Made by a program: the position numbers and the translations under genes
The notes under the pieces: model-generated
Seen by the model: only the letters and a program-made list of their open reading frames with translations
Database searches by the model: none
Told to the model about the DNA's origin: nothing
Shown: piece after piece, positions 17,792 to 25,866 of the stretch
Numbering within the stretch: the first letter of the stretch is position 1
Layout: each line of letters begins with the position of its first letter
Assembly (NCBI GenBank): GCA_964011675.1
Contig: CAXGPR010000003.1
Coordinates: 1-64,000 of the forward strand
Direction of reading: 5' to 3'
DNA length: 64,000 nt
Origin: GCA-2693325 sp964011675
GTDB lineage: Bacteria > Latescibacterota > UBA2968 > UBA8231

Positions 17792-19152
17792 TGTGCGCAA
17801 AGGCCGTAATTATCGGAGGAGATGCGTCGGGTATGAGCGCGGCGGCACAGATCCGGCGGGTCGACCCCACTGTCGAGGTCGTCGTTTTTGAAAAGACGAA
17901 TTACGCATCATACGCCTCCTGCGGTATGCCCTATTACATCGCAGGAGATATTGCCTCGCATGAAGACCTACTCGTCCTTTCCAAGCAAGAGATCGCAGAG
18001 CGCGGTATCGACGTGCGCTACGGCCACTGTGTAGAGGAAATACAGCCCGGAGCGCGCAGAGTGGTTGGGCAAACTCGAGACGGCCAGACCTTTGGCGAGA
18101 CGTATAATTACTTAGTGCTAGCTACTGGTGGGACGGCGATTCGCCCCCCTTGGTGGGCCGAGTGGGAGGGCCTCTTTACGCTGCGTTCCCTCGAAGATGG
18201 TATCGCTCTTCGAGTTTTTATTGAGGTGGAGAGACCGCGCAGAGCGGTTGTTATTGGTGCAGGATTTGTGGGCTTAGAGATGGTCGAGTCGCTAGCACGG
18301 CTCGGCATGGAAGTGACGCTTGTCGGGCGATCTTCCCACCTACTTGGAGATTTTGACCGCGCATTTGCCGCTCCGGTTTATGATGCTATGCACCACTGCG
18401 GCGTTGAGCTCAATCTCGCTCAGTCGGTGCAGAGATTGGTCGGACATGGCGGGCGTGTGACCCACGTCGAGACCGATGGGGGGCGCTGGGAAGCTGATAT
18501 GGTGCTCGTTGCAACCGGATTGGAGCCGAGTGCAGGCCTGGCGCGCGCCGCCGGATTGGAAATGGGAGTGAGTGGGGCCATCGCCGTCGATGATCGAATG
18601 CGGACCAGCCGGACCGGTATTTGGGCCGCCGGCGACTGCGTCGAAGTCCGGCACGTGGTGAGCGGACATAATGTGCACATGCCCCTAGCGCTGACCGCGA
18701 ATCGGACGGGTCGCATTGCCGGAGATCAGGTGGGAAGTGCCTCGGTGGGCCGGACTTCTGCTCAGCGCTTTCGTGGCACGGCAGGCACGCTGATAATCCA
18801 GGTTTTAGACTATGCAATGGCGCAAACGGGGATGTCTCTGAGTGAGGCGAAGCGGGCTGGATTCGACGCCGCCTCTTTCGAACGGGAGAGTCGTTCACGT
18901 GCCAGCTATTATCCCGGATCGAAGACGCTGAAGACGAGGATTGTCGTCGAGCGTCGCACGCGTCGTTTACTTGGTGCTCAAATGGTGGGAGAAGAAGGCG
19001 TGGTCGGGCGCATTGACGCGCTGGCTACGGCTCTTTTTGCGCGCATGACGGTAGACGAAGTGCACAATTTAGATTTGGCCTACGCGCCGCCTTTTGGTCC
19101 CGTATACGACGCGATTATTGACGTATGCGGTAAAGCAGCACTTGAACTATAA
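17791..19152 (+). CDS. FAD-dependent CoA-disulfide reductase / NADH oxidase-like enzyme
   Basis: A 453-residue pyridine nucleotide-disulfide oxidoreductase. The FAD motif GGDASGMSAA opens the protein, and the redox Cys44 lies in YASCGMPYY, the single-cysteine signature of CoA-disulfide reductases and NADH oxidase/peroxidases. The NAD-binding motif is GAGFVGLE, and the second FAD motif TGIWAAGDC comes near residue 275. A dimerisation domain follows. It reduces a low-molecular-weight or mixed disulfide, or peroxide/oxygen. It sits between the Cys-rich miniprotein and the PfkB kinase in the same operon. Confidence 0.9.
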   Translation: MCAKAVIIGGDASGMSAAAQIRRVDPTVEVVVFEKTNYASYASCGMPYYIAGDIASHEDLLVLSKQEIAERGIDVRYGHCVEEIQPGARRVVGQTRDGQTFGETYNYLVLATGGTAIRPPWWAEWEGLFTLRSLEDGIALRVFIEVERPRRAVVIGAGFVGLEMVESLARLGMEVTLVGRSSHLLGDFDRAFAAPVYDAMHHCGVELNLAQSVQRLVGHGGRVTHVETDGGRWEADMVLVATGLEPSAGLARAAGLEMGVSGAIAVDDRMRTSRTGIWAAGDCVEVRHVVSGHNVHMPLALTANRTGRIAGDQVGSASVGRTSAQRFRGTAGTLIIQVLDYAMAQTGMSLSEAKRAGFDAASFERESRSRASYYPGSKTLKTRIVVERRTRRLLGAQMVGEEGVVGRIDALATALFARMTVDEVHNLDLAYAPPFGPVYDAIIDVCGKAALEL

Positions 19153-19156
19153 GCCC

Positions 19157-20074
19157 ATGCGTGTTCCCGTGGAAGGCTTGGTGCAGGTTGCGGGTAATGC
19201 GGTCTTGGACGTGCTTGTTCGCAGCGCTGCGCCTAGGGCACCGGCAGCCGACGTTTGGTCTGATAACGTGCAGATTGTTGAAAAACCAGTCGATGCAGTT
19301 CTCGGGGGATGCGGTGCGGCCACGGCCTATGTGTTGGGTGGGCTAGGCCAGCAGGTTGCGTTGAATGCCAATGTGGGACAGGACGCTTGGGGCGATATGC
19401 TGCGCGCTTGGCTTCAGAGCGTGGAAGTCGATGTGGCAGGACTCAAGGCCGCTCGGACGGCCGTGCACGTCATTGCGCTCGATGCGGCCGGTAGGCGTCA
19501 GTCTCATTACTACAGGGGTGAAAAGGTTGATTGGCGCGCTTCGTTAGGATTGCGTGTGCCGCAGGTTTTTTTTGCAGCGGGATATGGTTCAGTAGAATCC
19601 GGAGACGCGGTGGATCTCCACGCCGTCTTTTCCACTCTGCGCCGACGCGGTGCCCTCGTAGTTTTTGACGTGAGCCCTTGGTTTGCCGGACGGGTAGATG
19701 TTGGACAGATGCATGCCCTATGGCGAGAGGTCGACTGCCTAATCGGTACGGAAGAAGAGTTGCTGGTCTGGCAGGATGCCGATAGTGTAGAAGACCTAGC
19801 CGAGCGAGTGCTCGACCGTGGTTTGGAGCGAGTGGTCGTTAAGCGGGGCGCTGAAGGGGCTTTTTTTGCAGCACGCGACGGGGAGCAGGGGCAAGTCGCC
19901 GTTCGGTGCGTACCTGCCGGTAATAGCGTAGGAGCAGGAGATTGTTTTAATGGACGACTGCTGTATGGGTTGTGCCAGGGAGAGGCACTGGGCTGCGCAG
20001 CGCGCGCTGCAGCTGAATTCGCTACGCACGTCGTGGAACGGGGACGGGGTGCGCTGGGTGCGTTCAATACATGA
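19157..20074 (+). CDS. PfkB family carbohydrate kinase
   Basis: A 305-residue ribokinase-fold kinase, phosphorylating a sugar or sugar acid with ATP. The N-terminal substrate lid begins VQVAGNAVLDVLVR. The GGCGAATAYVLGGLG stretch matches the PfkB N-terminal signature region, and the C-terminal signature with catalytic Asp is NSVGAGDCFNGR. A longer frame begins inside the previous gene; the ATG at 19157, 5 bp after the previous stop, fits the family N-terminus. Related enzymes act on ribose, fructose, KDG or sulfofructose. Given the operon, a desulfated or sulfo-sugar is plausible. Confidence 0.9.
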   Translation: MRVPVEGLVQVAGNAVLDVLVRSAAPRAPAADVWSDNVQIVEKPVDAVLGGCGAATAYVLGGLGQQVALNANVGQDAWGDMLRAWLQSVEVDVAGLKAARTAVHVIALDAAGRRQSHYYRGEKVDWRASLGLRVPQVFFAAGYGSVESGDAVDLHAVFSTLRRRGALVVFDVSPWFAGRVDVGQMHALWREVDCLIGTEEELLVWQDADSVEDLAERVLDRGLERVVVKRGAEGAFFAARDGEQGQVAVRCVPAGNSVGAGDCFNGRLLYGLCQGEALGCAARAAAEFATHVVERGRGALGAFNT

Positions 20075-20085
20075 AGGAGTAACAG

Positions 20086-21576
20086 ATGATGGATAGACCC
20101 AACGTATTGGTCATTATGAGTGACCAGCAAAAAGCAACGGCCAGCCATTTGTATGGCAATAGCTTTTGCCAGACGCCTTCGATGGAGCGTTTGGCTGAGG
20201 ACGGCGTGCTATTCGAGCACGCCATAACGCCCCATCCACTGTGCATGCCCGCTCGGGTTTCCTTCTGGGCTTCGCAGTTTCCTCATACGCACGGAGGACG
20301 TCGTAACCAGACGCCCATGCCGGCAGGCGTAGAGCACGCCTGGAAAATATGGAAGAACGCGGGGTATACCACGGGCCTAATAGGGAAAAATCACTGCTTT
20401 GAGCGAACGGAAGATCGGCGCCTTTTTGACGTCTGGAATGCGTTTACTCACGGGGGACAGTCAGAGGGACCCGATACGTGGGGCATGGATTGGTTTCGCC
20501 CTGCCGCCGGCCGGCGCAAGGTGGCCGAATGCATACGGGCCATGCCGTTTCAAACGCCGAGTTTTGCGTATGGTGCGAATGATCTGCCCCTTGAAGATCA
20601 CTCGACCGGTTTAATCGCCGGGCAGACCGTTCGCTTTTTAGAACAGCACCGCGAGGATCCCTTTGCGCTTTGGGTGTCTCTGCCCGACCCGCACGAGCCG
20701 TGGATGGCGCCTCGACAATACGCTTCTATGTTCACGCGCGATAAGATCGAACTGCCTCCCCAGCGCGACGATGAGTTTGGTGACGGGACGGCTCCCGAGC
20801 GCAATAAGGTGTTGCACAATATCTTGAACTGGCGCGACGACGACATAGAAGACGTCTACGGGGTCATGGGAGCCTATTACGGGATGGTTCGCTTCCTCGA
20901 CGACGGGCTTGGACAGATTCTCGATGCGCTTGAGCGTCTACAACTGAGAGATAATACGATTGTTGTATTCTGTTCAGATCACGGCGACTTTATGGGGGAA
21001 CACGGCATGACCTGTAAGGGCGGCGTATTTTACGACTGCCTTACCCGCGTACCGCTCATTGTTTCTTGGCCGGGGCAAGTGTCTTCTGGGCTGCGGGATG
21101 CGAGCGTAGTCAACTTAATCGACGTGGTGCCTACGCTGCTTCAACTACAAGGGCTAGATATTCCGCGCGCCATGCAGGGCGCCTGTTTGCCCACTGTAAC
21201 CGATGCGGTTCCCCGCGATGCCACTTTTTCTGAATACGGCAGCGGTGGGCCTGCCTTCACTCAGGACGATCTCAATATGCTGCCCCAGCCTTGGGGACGG
21301 TCAGCCCTGATACGCTCTTTGCAGTGGCGCGAGGCAGAGGGAAGGCGCAAGATGGTGCGCACGCAGTCGTGGAAATACGTCCACGATTCGCAGGGAGACA
21401 CAGATGAACTGTACGACTTGTGCGCCGATCCTTGGGAACTGCACAACGTTGTCGATCAGGTAGATCACGCGGCCGTGCTGGTCGACCTGCGGCTGCGACT
21501 GGCCGACTGGAGTATTGATACGGAAGGGAGCCAGCCAGTGCCGTTACCAGAAGACGAACACTACAGGATGAATTGA
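20086..21576 (+). CDS. Type I (formylglycine-dependent) sulfatase
   Basis: A 496-residue sulfatase with the maturation motif PLCMPAR, placing the formylglycine Cys at residue 53. Metal-binding residues are in LVIMSDQQK near the start and VFCSDHGDFMGEHGM in the middle. Like the sulfatase at 6801 it lacks a signal peptide, so it probably works on an imported sulfated sugar. The ATG follows AAGGAGTAACAG, which overlaps the end of the kinase gene. The sequence differs substantially from the other sulfatase, so they likely have different substrates. Confidence 0.93.
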   Translation: MMDRPNVLVIMSDQQKATASHLYGNSFCQTPSMERLAEDGVLFEHAITPHPLCMPARVSFWASQFPHTHGGRRNQTPMPAGVEHAWKIWKNAGYTTGLIGKNHCFERTEDRRLFDVWNAFTHGGQSEGPDTWGMDWFRPAAGRRKVAECIRAMPFQTPSFAYGANDLPLEDHSTGLIAGQTVRFLEQHREDPFALWVSLPDPHEPWMAPRQYASMFTRDKIELPPQRDDEFGDGTAPERNKVLHNILNWRDDDIEDVYGVMGAYYGMVRFLDDGLGQILDALERLQLRDNTIVVFCSDHGDFMGEHGMTCKGGVFYDCLTRVPLIVSWPGQVSSGLRDASVVNLIDVVPTLLQLQGLDIPRAMQGACLPTVTDAVPRDATFSEYGSGGPAFTQDDLNMLPQPWGRSALIRSLQWREAEGRRKMVRTQSWKYVHDSQGDTDELYDLCADPWELHNVVDQVDHAAVLVDLRLRLADWSIDTEGSQPVPLPEDEHYRMN

Positions 21577-21579
21577 TCC

Positions 21580-22158
21580 ATGGACCGTCCGATTATTATT
21601 ATTTTAGGTTGGCGTTCTGGCACTTCTAGCCTAACAAAAAAGCTGTATGAAGACGGGTTTCCGGTAACGCCTCCGCTCGATATGCGTCCGATGGAGGGAC
21701 ATCAACCGGAGGGGCACTACGAAAATCCACAAGTATATCAGATCAACGAAGCGCTACTCAAACATTTTAACATGACTATTTTTCAGCCGGGTCTGCTTCC
21801 CTTTGTTAACGCAGATGTGGTGGAAAAATGGCTCGGTGAGCATCCCGAACCGATTATCGTTAAAGACCCGCGCTTTGCGTTTACATGGCCCGTGTGGACG
21901 TCTTCGACTCGTCGTCGGTGCATATTTGTTTGGACGGATCGCGAAACTACTTCGCAAGTCTCTTCTATCGTCCGTTGGTATCAAGTGTCCGAAGAGGCGG
22001 CGGCAAACTGCGTGCGAATGCACGATCTGTGTGCTGATGTGGCCTGTCGATCGTATTTGTCTCTCAGGCTGGATATGCTTGAAGAAGGGCGGGATGACAG
22101 GGGAACGGGTTTTATTGCCGAGTATGTAGAGCGTGGCAGTCAGGAGCGCACTGAATAG
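21580..22158 (+). CDS. Sulfotransferase-like P-loop protein
   Basis: A 192-residue protein whose N-terminus IIILGWRSGTSSLTKKL matches the 5'-phosphosulfate-binding loop of PAPS-dependent sulfotransferases (G-x-x-R-S-G-T-S). A later VKDPRFAF corresponds to the 3'-phosphate-binding segment. It is shorter than most sulfotransferases and ends in a charged tail. It follows the sulfatase by 3 bp. Having a sulfate-adding and a sulfate-removing enzyme side by side is odd. It could instead be an inactive or repurposed family member. Confidence 0.6.
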   Translation: MDRPIIIILGWRSGTSSLTKKLYEDGFPVTPPLDMRPMEGHQPEGHYENPQVYQINEALLKHFNMTIFQPGLLPFVNADVVEKWLGEHPEPIIVKDPRFAFTWPVWTSSTRRRCIFVWTDRETTSQVSSIVRWYQVSEEAAANCVRMHDLCADVACRSYLSLRLDMLEEGRDDRGTGFIAEYVERGSQERTE

Positions 22159-22203
22159 AGAACCGGTCTATTGGGCGCGCCAGTCGAGATGCGGTAAAAA
22201 TGC

Positions 22204-22231
22204 TTGACACTTAGGCCAATGCCCCGATACC
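22204..22231 (+). promoter_or_regulatory. Candidate thrS promoter
   Basis: A consensus TTGACA at 22204-22209 is followed after 16 bp by a weaker GATACC. A transcript from here would carry about 180 nt of leader, including the 22-codon frame at 22291 and the terminator at 22358, before thrS. Confidence 0.35.
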
Positions 22232-22290
22232 TTTAGTGGGTGTAAAATATTGCGTTTTTCAGCGGTGAGTTTACGCTAGTAAAGGGTATT

Positions 22291-22359
22291 ATGTTGCGCC
22301 TAGTAGAGCGCGCACAGGCGGTGCGGCTACCGGTTAGAACAGAAGCGACTGAACGCTAA
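22291..22359 (+). CDS. Possible 22-residue leader peptide upstream of thrS
   Basis: ATG preceded by AAAGGG opens a short frame encoding MLRLVERAQAVRLPVRTEAT plus Glu-Arg. Its stop codon overlaps the 5' arm of the terminator hairpin, the arrangement used in translation-coupled attenuation. It contains only two Thr codons (ACA and ACT) near the end, fewer than classical leader peptides. It may be chance or the debris of another gene. Confidence 0.3.
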   Translation: MLRLVERAQAVRLPVRTEATER

Positions 22360-22396
22360 AACCCCACTGTCGCGCATGGGACAGTGGGGTTTTTTC
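22358..22396 (+). terminator. Strong intrinsic terminator/attenuator in the thrS leader
   Basis: A perfect 14-bp stem (AAAACCCCACTGTC/GACAGTGGGGTTTT) with an 8-nt loop runs into six T. It is 199 bp after the seven-gene operon and only 22 bp before the thrS start, and a TTGACA element lies upstream. It therefore either ends the operon or attenuates thrS. No T-box consensus is seen. Confidence 0.85.
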
Positions 22397-22418
22397 ATGG
22401 TATTTTTAGGAGTAAAGA

Positions 22419-24410
22419 ATGCATATAACAGTGCCCGGCGGGCAAGATATAGAATACGCAGGTGAGGGACGGTTAAAGGATATTCTCGTCGAGCAGAATA
22501 AGGCATTACTCAAAGAATTTATTGCCGCCAGGCTAGGCGATGTGCGCATTGACTTCCACACGCAACTAGAAGCTGATGTACGAGTAGAGCTGATTTCTTG
22601 GGATGATCCAGAAGCGGCGTGGATTTACAGGCATAGCCTTTCACACGTGCTCGCCCAAGCTGTCCTGCGCCTATTCCCAGAAGCGCAACTAGCCATAGGA
22701 CCAGCTATTGAAGACGGCTTCTATTACGACTTTGACGTAGAAGAACCCTTCACGCCAGAAGATTTGTCTAAGATCGAACGCGAAATGAAGCGGGTTATAA
22801 AGCAGAATCACAAGTTCGAACGGATCGACGTCTCGCGAGCAGAAGCGCTGGACATGATAGACTCGGCCACTTACAAAAAAGAGATACTTGACGACCTCGA
22901 GGAGGGTCAACAGCTCTCTTTCTATAAGGACGGTGAATTTGTGGACCTGTGCCGAGGCCCTCACATGCTCGGTACGGGGCAGGTAAAACACTTTAAATTG
23001 CTTTCCGTAGCCGGTGCCTATTGGCGCGGCGATGAGAAGCGCAAAATGCTGCAGCGCATTTACGGAACGGCTTTTTCCACCCGGGAAGCGCTCGATGCTC
23101 ACCTAAAGATGTTGGAAGAAGCCAAAAAGCGGGACCATAGGGTATTGGGGCGTCAGCTGGGCCTTTTTCACATAGATGAAGAGGTAGGCCAGGGCCTCAT
23201 TCTTTGGACACCGAATGGGTCAGTCATACGCAACGAGCTGCAAAATTTCATCTCTGCTGAATTGCGCCATCAGGGTTATAGCCAGGTATTTACTCCGCAT
23301 ATCGGCAAGCTCGATCTTTATCGCACCAGCGGCCATTTTCCCTATTACCAAGATAGTCAGTATCCACCGCTGATTGATCATGATCACCTGCAGGGGCTGG
23401 CTGAAGAGGGCTGCACCTGCGGCGAGTTGTCTAACCAGATGGAGGCGGGCGATATTGATGGCTATCTGCTTAAGCCAATGAACTGTCCGCATCACATAAA
23501 GATTTTTGCATCGCAGATGCATAGTTATCGCGATTTACCGGTGCGACTGGCTGAGTTTGGCACGGTATATCGATGGGAACAGTCCGGTGAACTGGGAGGC
23601 ATGACGCGCGTGCGTGGTTTTACCCAGGATGATGCACATCTGTTTTGCACAGAGGATCAAATTGCGGGCGAGCTGCTGGGGTGTTTAGACCTAGTGAAGA
23701 TTATATTTGGCACTTTAGGTATGGAAGATTACCGAGTGAGGGTCGGACTGCGCGATCCTGATAGCAGCAAATACGTCGGAGATCCAGCCAAATGGGACCG
23801 TGCCGAGGAGGCCTGCCGTCAGGCCGCTCGCAGTCTGGGTGTTCAGTTTAGTGAGGAGCCGGGAGAGGCGGCCTTTTACGGCCCTAAAATTGACTTTGTC
23901 GTCAGGGACGTCGTGGGACGAGAGTGGCAGTTGGGCACGGTTCAAGTCGACTATAACCTGCCCGAGCGTTTTGATCTCCAGTATGTCGATGCAGAGGGCA
24001 AAACGCAGCGACCGGTGATGATCCATCGCGCTCCCTTTGGCTCTATGGAGCGCTTTGTCGCCGTTCTCATAGAACACTTTGCCGGCGCTTTCCCCGTCTG
24101 GCTTGCTCCCGTACAGGCAGTGGTGTTGCCTATTGCAGAACGTCACGCTGAGTACTCAGAAGGTTTTTATGAGAAGCTCCGCGCCGCTGGAGTGCGTGTC
24201 GAGCTGGATGCAGCCAATGAAACGCTCAACAAGCGCATTCGGCAGGCGCAGATGCGCAAAGTGCCCTATATGCTGATTGCCGGAGATCGTGAGATCGAAG
24301 AGGGACAGGTTTCAGTCCGTCTTCGATCAGGAGAGAACCTCGATCCCCTCAGCGTCGATCAGGCCGTTGAGTTGATTCAATCTAAAGTGTCGGAAAAGGC
24401 GCTGATATAG
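22419..24410 (+). CDS. thrS: Threonine--tRNA ligase
   Basis: A 663-residue class II synthetase charging tRNA-Thr. The order is a TGS domain (1-60), an editing domain with H-x3-H (HSLSHVLAQ) near residue 73, a catalytic core with the zinc-site motif LKPMNCPHH, the class II motif 2 region around MTRVRGFTQDDAH, and the C-terminal anticodon-binding domain. An insertion of about 30 residues with a C-T-C pair (EEGCTCGEL) lies just before LKPMNCP. The start follows TTAGGAG. Expression may be attenuated by the leader hairpin. Otherwise this is a normal housekeeping gene. Confidence 0.97.
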   Translation: MHITVPGGQDIEYAGEGRLKDILVEQNKALLKEFIAARLGDVRIDFHTQLEADVRVELISWDDPEAAWIYRHSLSHVLAQAVLRLFPEAQLAIGPAIEDGFYYDFDVEEPFTPEDLSKIEREMKRVIKQNHKFERIDVSRAEALDMIDSATYKKEILDDLEEGQQLSFYKDGEFVDLCRGPHMLGTGQVKHFKLLSVAGAYWRGDEKRKMLQRIYGTAFSTREALDAHLKMLEEAKKRDHRVLGRQLGLFHIDEEVGQGLILWTPNGSVIRNELQNFISAELRHQGYSQVFTPHIGKLDLYRTSGHFPYYQDSQYPPLIDHDHLQGLAEEGCTCGELSNQMEAGDIDGYLLKPMNCPHHIKIFASQMHSYRDLPVRLAEFGTVYRWEQSGELGGMTRVRGFTQDDAHLFCTEDQIAGELLGCLDLVKIIFGTLGMEDYRVRVGLRDPDSSKYVGDPAKWDRAEEACRQAARSLGVQFSEEPGEAAFYGPKIDFVVRDVVGREWQLGTVQVDYNLPERFDLQYVDAEGKTQRPVMIHRAPFGSMERFVAVLIEHFAGAFPVWLAPVQAVVLPIAERHAEYSEGFYEKLRAAGVRVELDAANETLNKRIRQAQMRKVPYMLIAGDREIEEGQVSVRLRSGENLDPLSVDQAVELIQSKVSEKALI

Positions 24411-24452
24411 CAATTAGGTAGGCTATTTTGACCGACCGCTTTTGAGTGCTTT

Positions 24453-25020
24453 TTACCGTCCCCAGGTCTGGTGATCAACCGCAGGCGGTATGCCCTGACC
24501 GTCGTCGTCTCCTTTGTCTGTTGTGAATTCTGCCCAAACGGGTCGTCTCTGGGATACGCGCATCGCTTCGTCGTCAGATAGGTCTTGCTCGAACGAGTCA
24601 ATGGCGTAGTTGCCAGTTTATTCCTCCGTCAGATGGGCTGCTATGTAGATATTGGCATGGGCGCTAATCCCGTCGAGTGCCGCGGGGGTATAAAATGGTG
24701 CGATCGGCGTTAGCGGCAATGTGTACAGGGGTGGGCTCGTCCAGTAGTGAGTCACGTACGTTTTGATAGGCTTCTACAAGCTCCATAGAGGCTTGTGCTG
24801 CGGGTAATGTTCCGGATGCAATCAGCAGAGTATCTGCTGCGGCGAGGTCTCGTAGGTCTTGAATGGCGACCATGCCATATTGTTGCACGATATCTGCTAT
24901 CCGCTCTATATCCGATTCTTGGGTAAATTGGCTTATGTGGAACGAAGCCACCCGTAGCGACTGAGATGTGGCAGGGATCGTGGCGAGTAGTAGGAATAAA
25001 TAGCAGAGTCGCAATTTCAT
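24453..25020 (-). pseudogene. Decayed secreted endonuclease/exonuclease/phosphatase family protein
   Basis: The 5' part (25020-24664) encodes a signal peptide (MKLRLCYLFLLLATIPATSQ) followed by LRVASFHISQFTQESDIERI and YGMVAIQDLRD, which match the start of DNase I-like nucleases. It then stops. Further on, another frame around 24600-24453 encodes AIDSFEQDLSDDEAMRVSQR followed by RPVWAEFTTD, the typical C-terminal end where an active enzyme has SDHRPVWAEF. The catalytic middle is missing or scrambled and the Asp-His pair is replaced by Gln-Arg. It is divergent from the M50-like gene. Confidence 0.55.
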
Positions 25021-25041
25021 TTATATCATACCTTTCGATGT

Positions 25042-25764
25042 ATGGGATTCTTTAGAAAGATACGCTATATTGCGGGCATTTTCTGGCATTTTCGCTACTA
25101 TGCGCTCAGCGTAGCGTTGGCGCTGCTATTCTGGGAAACGCCTCTAATTAAGCCCTTTCGTTTTTTTGTCGTCCTCGTACACGAGGTAAATCACGCTGGG
25201 GCTGCTCTGCTGACCGGGGGAGAGGTTGTGGAAATGCGCACGCATTGGAACGAATCGGGGCACACGCTAACGCGCGGCGGATTTTTCCCGTTAATTAGCG
25301 CGGCGGGTTATGTCGGTTCGGCCTTGTGGGGAGCTCTGTTAATATACACTAGCCTGTTTCCTCAGGTGCAGCGTTTGGCGCTCCTGCTTATGGGGGCAGG
25401 TTGTCTGGGGATGACAATCCACTACACGCCGTTGGGAGGAATTGATTTCTATTCCGGGATTGGCGGCGGGGCAGTGATGATTGCGGTGGCTTTATTGTCG
25501 CAGCGTGCGGCGCGTATGACCGCTGTATGGATGGGTATTATGCTCTGTCTATATAGCTTGCACGACTTTAAAACAGACCTGCTCTATGTGCCCGAGCGAA
25601 CGGATGCTGGGATTTTGGCGATGTATTTGGGCATGCCCGCTCCAACGGCGTTCCTGCTGGCTTATCTAATTGCCTTTGTCTGGGTTGTTTTTTCGATTTC
25701 TGTTATGTACCGCGCGCTGCGCGCGCTGTACAGAGCTGAGGGACGGCGCCGCGCAAGGCGATAG
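25042..25764 (+). CDS. M50-like (site-2 protease family) membrane metallopeptidase
   Basis: A 240-residue polytopic inner-membrane protein with about six hydrophobic segments. The zinc motif H-E-x-x-H is VHEVNHAGAALLTGG near residues 47-51, embedded in a membrane helix as in peptidase M50B proteins. A second candidate metal region is IHYTPLGGIDFYSG. It ends in a basic tail (RRRARR). No PDZ domain is present. Members of this compact type are poorly characterised, so intramembrane proteolysis is inferred from the motif only. The stop lies about 100 bp before proS. Confidence 0.7.
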   Translation: MGFFRKIRYIAGIFWHFRYYALSVALALLFWETPLIKPFRFFVVLVHEVNHAGAALLTGGEVVEMRTHWNESGHTLTRGGFFPLISAAGYVGSALWGALLIYTSLFPQVQRLALLLMGAGCLGMTIHYTPLGGIDFYSGIGGGAVMIAVALLSQRAARMTAVWMGIMLCLYSLHDFKTDLLYVPERTDAGILAMYLGMPAPTAFLLAYLIAFVWVVFSISVMYRALRALYRAEGRRRARR

Positions 25765-25866
25765 GTGAGAGCCATTGAGTGGGCTTGGGCTGTAGACTAA
25801 TTTAACACGGCTATTCCAGGGTGCGAAGTTTTAACAACGCGTGAACTACCTACGGAGATATTAGCA

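Noticed and set aside
22159..22418. T-box riboswitch for thrS
   Set aside because: The conserved AGGGTGG-type antiterminator sequence and specifier loop are not visible. Only a terminator hairpin and short frame are supported.
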